From a bacterium (GTDB taxonomy: Bacteria > Planctomycetota > Planctomycetia > Planctomycetales > Planctomycetaceae): DNA of 64,000 bases. Position 1 is the first letter of the stretch. The number at the start of each line of letters is the position of its first letter. Position numbers and translations under genes: made by a program. Below the pieces are notes generated by a model that was given only the letters and a program-made list of their open reading frames with translations, searched no databases and had not been told where the DNA came from. Shown one piece after another: positions 1 through 6,231 of this stretch. Location of the stretch: NCBI GenBank assembly GCA_016124895.1, contig WGMU01000006.1:124001-188000 (forward strand), in the 5' to 3' direction.

Positions 1-429
1 AGCCTCGCTGCACAGGTCGAGCTGCCAGCGGTGGATGCGACCGTTCGTGATATTGCGATAGGGCGAGGACGTATCGAGCCCGACGATCACCGCCCCGTCC
101 ACGCGCAGCACCGGGTTCAGTTCCTCGCTGATGTGACGGCGGTATAGCTCATGCGGTTTGAGCATCCGCTCCGCCACGCGGTACAGCGGCACGTCGTGAT
201 TGCCCGGTACGACGAGTTGCGGAACCGGCGGTAGTTGTTTCAGAAACTGAGCCGCGTCGATGAACTGCTGCGGTTTCGCTCGCTGCGTAAAGTCGCCGCT
301 GACAACGACGACATCCGGTGAAAGCTGATCGGCCATTTCCTGTAGAGCGCGGCCAACTTTTGGCAGGAAAGGAGGGCCGAAGTGGAGGTCTGAAAGATGC
401 AGAATTCGCAGTGACTGATTTCCGGTCAT
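1..429 (-). CDS. Metallophosphoesterase (calcineurin-like), C-terminus outside window
   Basis: The first 143 residues of a calcineurin-like phosphoesterase, starting with ATG at 429 and still open at the window edge. Three metal-binding motifs of the family are visible: DLHFG near residue 14, GDFTQ near residue 43 and GNHD near residue 75. These place two divalent metals in a binuclear site that hydrolyses phosphoesters. The substrate (cyclic nucleotide, lipid or other) cannot be told from this half. No signal peptide is seen, so it is probably cytosolic. It is followed by a 369-bp gap and transcribed in the same direction as the gene at 799-1620. The family call is secure and the exact role is unknown. 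Confidence 0.85.
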   Translation of the reverse strand, partial: MTGNQSLRILHLSDLHFGPPFLPKVGRALQEMADQLSPDVVVVSGDFTQRAKPQQFIDAAQFLKQLPPVPQLVVPGNHDVPLYRVAERMLKPHELYRRHISEELNPVLRVDGAVIVGLDTSSPYRNITNGRIHRWQLDLCSEA

Positions 430-798
430 GATTCTGTCCGCCTGAAGAGACTCAGAGCTACCGGCGGAAGGACATGCCAACTCCACCGGGAACACACCGT
501 AGTGTGCAGCGGCTGTGCCATTTGGCGTGGAAGCAGAAAAATCGAGCGGACCGACGATCCCGCGTGGGCAAGTCCAGCTTTCGTGATCTGACGCAACAGA
601 CAGAACCACGCACAGTCGCGGAAGCCTTACGAAGCCGTATCAAAGAAGCATCACTTCAGCAGACCAGCCACCAGTGTAGCCATTGCGGACTGGCTTTACG
701 TATTGAATTCGCCCAGTGCGACTGCCGGCTCGCCCGGCAGTGCAGTGGACGCTGAACATTGCTGAGCGAGCCAGCAGTGGCACGCTGGAGATCCTGTG
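430..798. other. Intergenic region, no supported gene
   Basis: No convincing gene lies here. Short open frames on both strands show no recognisable motif and are antisense to each other. The only structure seen is the palindromic repeat at 714-785, just after the stop codon of the sugar-isomerase-like gene on the minus strand. The segment upstream of the metallophosphoesterase start at 429 presumably holds its promoter, but no clear -35/-10 pair could be picked. Confidence 0.5.
714..785. repeat. Palindromic dispersed repeat, GTGCCACTGC family
   Basis: An imperfect inverted repeat. The left arm (about 714-743) reads GACTGCCGGCTCGCCCGGC and the right arm (757-785) reads GCTGAGCGAGCCAGCAGTGG, which is close to its reverse complement. 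The same consensus, built around GTGCCACTGC and GGCAAGCC, returns at 4141-4186, 30725-30833 and, weakly, 32552-32608. It lies directly downstream of the minus-strand gene ending at 799, so it could act as a transcript-end hairpin, although no T-run is seen. Confidence 0.6.
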
Positions 799-1620
799 TT
801 ATCCCAGCAGGTCTGCGTCCTGCAGAAGATGCCTGGTCGACTCGTAGGCTTCGGCGACCCACTGTTCGATTTTGTCAGGCTCGGGGGAGTATTCGAGTTC
901 GATGGAGATGGCTCCGTCGATAGCGAGGTCTTTGATTTCGCGGAGGTAGGGAGCGAAGTTGACGACGCCTCGGCCGGGGGGGAGGTCGCCGTGGACTTTG
1001 CCGTCGCAGTCGGAAATGTGGACGTGGATTGCTTTGTTCTTCAGGCGGCGGAGTTCCTCGGGAGCGACATCGGCCAGCAGCAGGTGCGAGACGTCAATGT
1101 TCGCCTGCAGCGCCGGATGATCAACGTCATCAATGAACTGCACCATGCGCGAGACATTGTTCAGCAGGGAGAGTGGGAACGGTTCCAGTTCGAGGGCGAT
1201 CTGCACGCCCAGCTTCTCGGCGTACTCGGCGAGTTTGCGGCAGTTGGCGACGCCCGTCTGCCACTGCTCGGCAGGCGGGATGACTTCCTGGTTCCAGATG
1301 TACTCGCCCAGCACCAGAAGCAGGTTCTGCGCTTCGTACTCGTAGACCAGATCGAGAAACGCCTTGCAGCGGTCCATGTGAAACCTCTGGACGCTGGGGT
1401 TGAAGTCGATCAGCCCGACGGCGACGCAGCAGATCGAGACGATGGGCAGGCCGTGCCGATCGCACTCACGCTTGATCAGACGCCGCTCGCGCACGTCGAT
1501 GTCCAGCGGGTCAGTGAAGATATCGATCGAATCAAAGCCCAGTTCCTTCGTCTTCTGAATACCCCAGGCGGTGTCGCGGCCGGCCTGAGCCCATGCGGAA
1601 TTGATCAACCCGAGTTTCAT
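799..1620 (-). CDS. Sugar phosphate isomerase/epimerase family TIM-barrel protein
   Basis: A 273-residue protein of the AP-endonuclease-2 / xylose-isomerase-like TIM-barrel superfamily. Family features visible are the short strand MKLGLINSAW at the N-terminus, ALELEPFP near residue 143, the NIDVSHLLL segment near 174 and IHVHISDCDG near 200, carrying the Glu, Asp and His expected to bind a divalent metal, then SIELEY near 240. Members isomerise or epimerise sugars or hydroxy-acids; substrate cannot be assigned. The ATG at 1620 is preceded by a strong AAAGGAG, which fixes the start. No signal peptide, so cytosolic. It stands alone, divergent from the kinase gene. Confidence 0.85.
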   Translation of the reverse strand: MKLGLINSAWAQAGRDTAWGIQKTKELGFDSIDIFTDPLDIDVRERRLIKRECDRHGLPIVSICCVAVGLIDFNPSVQRFHMDRCKAFLDLVYEYEAQNLLLVLGEYIWNQEVIPPAEQWQTGVANCRKLAEYAEKLGVQIALELEPFPLSLLNNVSRMVQFIDDVDHPALQANIDVSHLLLADVAPEELRRLKNKAIHVHISDCDGKVHGDLPPGRGVVNFAPYLREIKDLAIDGAISIELEYSPEPDKIEQWVAEAYESTRHLLQDADLLG

Positions 1621-1918
1621 GGCAGCTCCTTTGGTAACAGAATCGTCAACAGGCCAGGATAATCGCTGATCGCTCTGGGAGCGAAGCGGCAGACGGACAT
1701 TTCACGGTCCGGTGTTCAGTTTTCAGAGAAGCAGAAATCTCTGCGGCGACCGCGGGAATCACTCGGGCTGGCTGGCGCTGCGGGGTGTGGTTTGCCGAAA
1801 AACTGATGAGCGATTCGTGAAGAAGCCGGCGAGCGGGCGGGCTGTGTCTCGACCTGGTCGACGAGTTGCTTCACGGCTGGTACAACGGCAGCAGGGACGC
1901 GGCTGGATGATTATTCGT

Positions 1919-2746
1919 ATGAGCGCATTAAAAGTTCGACAGAAGGTCGGCAAGTATCGCATCGAACGTCGCCTCGGACAGGGCGGCTTCGCCGACGTTT
2001 ACGCAGCGATGGACACGATCGAGGGGATCCGTGTGGCGCTCAAGGTGCCGCACGCGAAGATCGTCGATGACCACGTGTTAAAAGATTTCCGGAACGAAGT
2101 CCGCGTCGCCGCGCGGCTCGAACATCCGAACATCCTGCCGCTGCGGTTTGCCGGCTTTATGGATGAGAAGTTCGTCATCGCCTTTCAGCTCGGCGAAAAC
2201 ACGCTGTCGGACCGGATCACGAAGCGGCTGTCACTGCATTCGATTCTGGACTACGGACAGCAGATGCTCGAAGCGACCGCCTACGCGCACCGGTCGAAGA
2301 TCATCCACTGCGATATCAAACCGGAAAACTTCATTCTGTTCTCAGGAAACCGACTCAAGCTGACCGACTTCGGGATCGCCAAAGTGGCCCAGAAGACGGT
2401 TCGCGGTGCCGGGACGGGAACGATCGGCTACATGGCTCCCGAGCAGGCGATGGGCAAGCCGTCGTTCCGTTCGGACGTATTCTCGCTCGGCCTGATTCTG
2501 TGCCGGATGCTGACCGGTTACTGGCCCGAATATCCGTACGAATGGCCGCCAAAGGGGCTCAGCCGGATGCGGGCGCGCGTTCATGCAGAGATGGTGGCGG
2601 TGATTCGCCGGGCGATGGAGCCGAACCCGCGGAAACGGTTCCGCGATGCCGACCAGATGCTGGAAGCCTTTCTCAAAGCCCGCCGCAAAACTGAGCGGCT
2701 GCTGGCCAGTCGTCGCAAAAAAAAGACGACTCGGCGGGCCGCCTGA
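1919..2746 (+). CDS. Serine/threonine protein kinase (single catalytic domain)
   Basis: A 275-residue Hanks-type kinase made of the catalytic domain only, with a basic C-terminal tail (RRKKKTTRRAA). Seen are the glycine-rich loop GQGGFADVY (20-28), the ATP-anchoring Lys42 in VALK, a helix-C Glu60, the catalytic loop HCDIKPEN (130-137), DFG at 150-152 and APE at 173-175. HCD replaces the commoner HRD, so it is a non-RD-type kinase, which is expected to need no activation-loop phosphorylation. No transmembrane or sensor domain follows, so it is cytosolic and must take its signal from a partner. A second in-frame ATG at 1907 is possible; the frame is open further upstream but loses similarity. 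It is followed 15 bp later by a PP2C phosphatase, and the two are probably co-transcribed. Confidence 0.9.
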   Translation: MSALKVRQKVGKYRIERRLGQGGFADVYAAMDTIEGIRVALKVPHAKIVDDHVLKDFRNEVRVAARLEHPNILPLRFAGFMDEKFVIAFQLGENTLSDRITKRLSLHSILDYGQQMLEATAYAHRSKIIHCDIKPENFILFSGNRLKLTDFGIAKVAQKTVRGAGTGTIGYMAPEQAMGKPSFRSDVFSLGLILCRMLTGYWPEYPYEWPPKGLSRMRARVHAEMVAVIRRAMEPNPRKRFRDADQMLEAFLKARRKTERLLASRRKKKTTRRAA

Positions 2747-2761
2747 CCCGACGCCCCGCCC

Positions 2762-3601
2762 ATGAGCCTCATCAGCCCCGACAGCCCGACCCTGCTGCTG
2801 GCACACGACTCTGATCACGTCGTGACGGGCTGCTTCGCCGGGCTGGAAATCGCCGCGTGGTCGCGTCCGAAACCTGATCGCGAGTCTCCGAACGAAGATT
2901 CGGCAGCGATCATTCCGGTGGATGATCAATCGGCGGTCCTGGTCGTCGCCGACGGACTTGGCGGCCTGCGAGGCGGCCACCAGGCGTCGAATCTGGCTGT
3001 GCGGTTGATTGCCGATTCCATTTTCGCGAGTCGCGACTCAAATCTGCCGCTTCGAGCGCTGATCCTTGACGGGCTGGAACGAGCGAATCAGGCGATCAAA
3101 GATCTGGGCATTGGCGCAGCAACAACAATCGCCGCCGTCGAGTGGCGGAACGGCGAAATCCGACCGTACCACGTGGGCGATTCGATGATTCTCACCACCG
3201 GCCAGCGCGGCCGGTTGAGAATGCAGACCGTGTCGCACTCGCCGGTCGGCTTTGCGATGGAGTATGGATTGCTCGACGAATCCGAAGCGATGCACCACGA
3301 GGAGCGACACCTGGTGTCAAACGTCGTCGGCAGTGACGATATGCGGATTGAACTCGGCCCGCCGCTGCGACTGGCCCGCTACGATACCGTGCTGCTGGCA
3401 TCTGACGGCCTGTTCGACAATCTCTACACAGACGAAATCGTCGAATTTATCCGTAAGGGGCCACTGGCGCGATCACTGCACCGGCTGGTCACAGCAGCTC
3501 GACAGAGAATGACCGAACGAACCGACGGCGTTCCGAGTAAGCCCGACGATTTAACAGTCATCACGCTGCGGCAGAGCCGCCGCTGTCGAGTTTCTTCCTG
3601 A
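2762..3601 (+). CDS. PP2C-family protein phosphatase
   Basis: A 279-residue PPM/PP2C-type Ser/Thr phosphatase. Metal-binding and core motifs are in order: NED at 44-46, ADGLGG at 63-68, GIGAATTIAAV near 117-127, VGDS at 138-141, ASDGLFD at 213-219 and PDDLTVI near the C-terminus. It should dephosphorylate Ser/Thr residues using two Mn/Mg ions. The gene begins 15 bp after the kinase stop, so the pair is most likely a kinase/phosphatase switch acting on the same targets. About 30 residues precede the domain and resemble no known motif. Its stop lies 10 bp from the convergent moaC stop with no room for a separate terminator. Confidence 0.9.
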   Translation: MSLISPDSPTLLLAHDSDHVVTGCFAGLEIAAWSRPKPDRESPNEDSAAIIPVDDQSAVLVVADGLGGLRGGHQASNLAVRLIADSIFASRDSNLPLRALILDGLERANQAIKDLGIGAATTIAAVEWRNGEIRPYHVGDSMILTTGQRGRLRMQTVSHSPVGFAMEYGLLDESEAMHHEERHLVSNVVGSDDMRIELGPPLRLARYDTVLLASDGLFDNLYTDEIVEFIRKGPLARSLHRLVTAARQRMTERTDGVPSKPDDLTVITLRQSRRCRVSS

Positions 3602-3611
3602 CGTCGTGAAA

Positions 3612-4103
3612 CTACTCCGTTTGTGTGGATCGCAGCAGGTGCCCGCTTTTGCCGCCGGACTTTTCCAGGAGTTCGATCGAGCCGATTGAGATCCAGCGGT
3701 CAACAGCTTTGCACATGTCATAGACCGTCAGAGCGGTCACGCTGACGGCGGTCATCGCTTCCATTTCGACGCCCGTACGACCGTGGTTGCTGACAGCGGC
3801 TTCGATGCGCAGACGGCGGTCGTCGAGAATCTCGAAGTTGATCTCAGCACTGTCGAGCCCCAGCGAGTGACAGAGCGGGATCAGATTCTGCGTCTGCTTC
3901 GTGGCCATGATGCCAGCCAGGCGGGCGACTTCCAGCACGTCGCCTTTCGCCAGCTTGCGATCCTGAATCAGCGCCAGCGTTTCCGGCAGCATCGTGACGA
4001 TGGCCTGAGCCCGGGCGGTGCGGCGCGTGATTTCCTTATCGCCGACGTCGACCATCCGGCTGGCGCCGTCGGCGTCGAAATGGGTCAACTGGTCACTGCT
4101 CAT
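3612..4103 (-). CDS. moaC: Cyclic pyranopterin monophosphate synthase MoaC
   Basis: A 163-residue MoaC, full length for the family. It turns 3',8-cyclo-7,8-dihydro-GTP into cyclic pyranopterin monophosphate in molybdenum cofactor synthesis. Seen are the N-terminal HFDADGASRMVDV, the segment MATKQTQNLIPLCHS (67-81) with the active-site His79, the TGVEMEAMTAVS block, and VYDMCK with Asp128 and Lys131, the catalytic pair of the E. coli enzyme. ATG at 4103 is preceded by AAAGGAG, which excludes longer starts. It lies downstream of purU on the same strand, separated by a strong hairpin (4141-4186). No other moa gene is nearby, although a MOSC protein and ModA-like protein lie near 22-23 kb. Confidence 0.95.
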   Translation of the reverse strand: MSSDQLTHFDADGASRMVDVGDKEITRRTARAQAIVTMLPETLALIQDRKLAKGDVLEVARLAGIMATKQTQNLIPLCHSLGLDSAEINFEILDDRRLRIEAAVSNHGRTGVEMEAMTAVSVTALTVYDMCKAVDRWISIGSIELLEKSGGKSGHLLRSTQTE

Positions 4104-4140
4104 CGCCAGGCTCCTTTCAGTCAACACTGGCTGATTTCCG

Positions 4141-4186
4141 CCTGCTTGGTGCCACTGCTGGCAAGCCAGCAGCGGCACCAAGCAGG
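4141..4186. repeat. Near-perfect hairpin between purU and moaC (GTGCCACTGC family)
   Basis: Arms 4141-4162 (CCTGCTTGGTGCCACTGC and following GGC) and 4165-4186 pair at 21 of 22 positions with a 2-base loop. It starts 2 bp after the purU stop codon and ends well before the moaC ribosome site. It belongs to the same repeat family as 714-785 and 30725-30833. Placed in the transcript it would form a very stable stem and could cause partial termination between purU and moaC, or protect mRNA ends; no T-run follows. Confidence 0.75.
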
Positions 4187-4188
4187 AC

Positions 4189-5049
4189 TCAACCTCGGCG
4201 GACGACCCGGTGGAAGTGCAATTCGACGATGCGGTCAACGGCACGACGGAGGCCTTCGACCAGACAGGCAGGCTCGTTGTCTTCCTCGCCCATCCGTTTG
4301 ATTTCTTCCAGCGGCGTACCAGGGAAGACGGAGAAGCTGCTCTGATTGATGATCTGATTGCCGGCGTCGAGTTCCGGGACGATGAAATGGACCGTCGCAC
4401 CGAACGTCAGCATGTGATGGCTGAACGCGTCTTCGTAAGGTCGCGGACCGGGGAACGACGGCAGCAAGCCGTGATGCAGGTTGATGATCCGGCCGCCAGC
4501 GTAGCGCCAGCAGGTGCTCGCCGGAATCATTCGCATATAGCGGGCGAGGACGACGTAATCGACGTCGTACTCGTCAAACAGTGCGACCATGCGTTCGTTG
4601 TCGGGAGCGCCCTTCTCGTCGCCGATCAGGTGCCAGTCGACATCGAACTGTTCGGCCACGCCGCGGCAGTTGGGGCGGTTGCCGATCATGACGGCCGGTT
4701 CGGCTCGTAGCCGATTGTCGCGGATGGCTCGCAGAACAGCGAGCGCTGGTTCCGGCCGGTAGGTCGTACAGATGGCGATTCGCGGCAAACGCTGACTGGC
4801 GTGCGGAGCCCAGACGCGGATCTCCAGCTTCGTCTGCCGTCCGATGTTGTCCATCGTTTGCCGGAGGTCGTCGAGCGTCCCGGCTTCGTCCGGCCATTCG
4901 ATGCGCAGCAGCATCGCGAAGACGTGTTCGGTGTCCCGGTCGTACATCTGAATTTCGTGGATATTCGCCCCGTGGGACGTCACGAAATGGACGATCGGGT
5001 CGGCAAGTCCCCGGTTATCGGGACCGACGGCGGTAATGGTGACCTGCAT
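4189..5049 (-). CDS. purU: Formyltetrahydrofolate deformylase PurU
   Basis: A 286-residue protein with an N-terminal ACT domain (about 1-85, starting MQVTITAVGPDNRGL) and a C-terminal formyl-transferase domain (about 95-286). PurU hydrolyses 10-formyl-tetrahydrofolate to formate and tetrahydrofolate, supplying formate and balancing one-carbon units. The folate-hydrolase core INLHHGLLPSFPGPRPY and the following GATVHFIVPELDAG are clear. Length is normal. The ATG at 5049 is chosen because the ACT domain starts there; the frame is open to 5109 and no good ribosome site is seen before either. It lies upstream of moaC on the same strand, with a hairpin between them. Confidence 0.93.
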   Translation of the reverse strand: MQVTITAVGPDNRGLADPIVHFVTSHGANIHEIQMYDRDTEHVFAMLLRIEWPDEAGTLDDLRQTMDNIGRQTKLEIRVWAPHASQRLPRIAICTTYRPEPALAVLRAIRDNRLRAEPAVMIGNRPNCRGVAEQFDVDWHLIGDEKGAPDNERMVALFDEYDVDYVVLARYMRMIPASTCWRYAGGRIINLHHGLLPSFPGPRPYEDAFSHHMLTFGATVHFIVPELDAGNQIINQSSFSVFPGTPLEEIKRMGEEDNEPACLVEGLRRAVDRIVELHFHRVVRRG

Positions 5050-5122
5050 AGTGCGAATGCTGTGTGAGAAAACGAGCGGGGAACTGACTCGGACCGTTGC
5101 CGCCATCAACTGCGGAGTCGGT

Positions 5123-5203
5123 CCGATTGTCAGACTCTAGCTCGTTCCGCCCGGTCTGTCAGGAAAGCGACGTGGCGAATCAACTCGGCGTCCTGACAAT
5201 CGG
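5123..5203. repeat. 11-bp inverted repeat flanking an intergenic gap
   Basis: CCGATTGTCAG (5123-5133) and CTGACAATCGG (5193-5203) are exact reverse complements across the 170-bp gap between the PAS protein stop and purU. A second short pair, TGTCAGGA and TCCTGACA, sits between them. It could be a transcript-end structure for the PAS gene or a regulator site in front of purU; nothing in the sequence decides. Confidence 0.4.
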
Positions 5204-5220
5204 GCATCAGCCATAGCGAA

Positions 5221-5682
5221 TCAGTTGCAGGACGTGACCTGGGCGTCGCCGATCATCTGGCGGATATCGGTGATATCGATCACGGCTCCGAGCAGCCGGC
5301 TCGAGCGACCTTCGTCGCTGGGCGTGATCTGCGCCCGGAAGAGGATCCAGCCGGACGAGCCGTCACGACGCGTGACGCGATGGACCCGCTGCCAGCTTCG
5401 GTCGCCACGTTCGACGGCCGCCTGCATCTCCTCGGTGACGAGCTGCCGGTCGTCCTCATGGATGTGCTTCAGCCAGGCCTGCATGGCGTTCGGCATTTCG
5501 TGATCGTCGTAACCGAGCATGGACTTCAGGCAGGGCGACATGTAAACGCGGCTGCCTTCGACCGGCCAGTCAATCACGCCGACGCGGGCCTGATTCAGGA
5601 CCATTGCGTGCCAGTCATACAGCGCTTCGAGGTCAGCGATGGTTTCTTCAAGAACGGCTTCGCGGTCATAGGGGGCAATCAT
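5221..5682 (-). CDS. Single PAS-domain protein
   Basis: A 153-residue protein with one PAS/PAC unit of the PAS_3 type. An N-terminal helix (about 1-28) leads to ARVGVIDWP, the loop MSPCLKSMLGYDDHEMP typical of the PAS_3 fold, HEDDR near 80, then the PAC strand pair ending GAVIDITDIRQ. There is no kinase, HAMP, GGDEF or DNA-binding part, so it is a free-standing sensor or adaptor. Ligand is unknown. ATG at 5682 is preferred; a GTG at 5724 would add 14 residues and neither has a good ribosome site. It stands alone between purU and a gene-free stretch of more than 500 bp. Confidence 0.8.
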   Translation of the reverse strand: MIAPYDREAVLEETIADLEALYDWHAMVLNQARVGVIDWPVEGSRVYMSPCLKSMLGYDDHEMPNAMQAWLKHIHEDDRQLVTEEMQAAVERGDRSWQRVHRVTRRDGSSGWILFRAQITPSDEGRSSRLLGAVIDITDIRQMIGDAQVTSCN

Positions 5683-6149
5683 GGTGAGCCAACTTTTGCA
5701 CGGGGGAGTCGATGCAGACGTCACTGCTGAGCAGATTCAGAAGCCAGCGACAGGTCGGTCTCGATCTCCAGGTGATAAAAGAATCCCGGCACGACCGCCT
5801 GAAGACACAGGCGATCGACAGGGCGGCCACTTTACTGGCGATACCCCGCTCGAGCTTGTGTTGAAATCCTGCAACATCCCCTTTTTACCTGACGGGGTGA
5901 GGCGTGTGCCTGTTGACAAAGAGAGACATGACACACAATCCAGACCGATCGTGCCGGTCTGAGAGGATGGCGAATTACGAATGAGTCAAACGAATTCGAG
6001 CGTCTGGGACGAGTTGAAGGCGTCCGTGGCGAGTGCTCTGCCACTCAGCGTTCCAACTGCGACGATTTGACAGACTTCGCACTGCGTTGATCTGCGTCAG
6101 CGCTTCCTTGCGGATACGCAGGCTGTCTCCAGTGCCGACACCGGTTCAC
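5683..6149. other. Long intergenic stretch, no supported gene
   Basis: Short open frames here are antisense to one another and have no motif. The stretch must contain the promoter of the PAS gene, reading leftward. On the plus strand TTGACA at about 5914 looks like a -35 box but has no good -10 and no gene downstream. The right end is the terminator of the TolC-like gene. Confidence 0.4.
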
Positions 6150-6190
6150 AAAAAAAGCCCGCCGGGACCAGGCGGTCGCCAGCGGGCCTT
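6150..6190 (-). terminator. Rho-independent terminator of the TolC-like gene
   Basis: Read on the minus strand, GGCCCGC (6183-6189 side) pairs with GCGGGC (6157-6162) around an inner loop and is followed at once by seven T residues (6150-6156). It lies about 45 bp downstream of the TolC-like stop codon at 6232 and is the clearest classical terminator in the window. Confidence 0.85.
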
Positions 6191-6231
6191 GCGTCGCGAG
6201 CGGGTTTCGCGAACGACCTGTTCCGTGCTGA

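Noticed and set aside
474-755. A 93-codon open frame in the first gap
   Set aside because: It overlaps a palindromic repeat, has a Ser/Arg-rich random composition and no ribosome site.
5910-5945. TTGACA-like promoter on the plus strand
   Set aside because: The -10 position at 17 bp reads CAATCC and no plus-strand gene starts within 3 kb.
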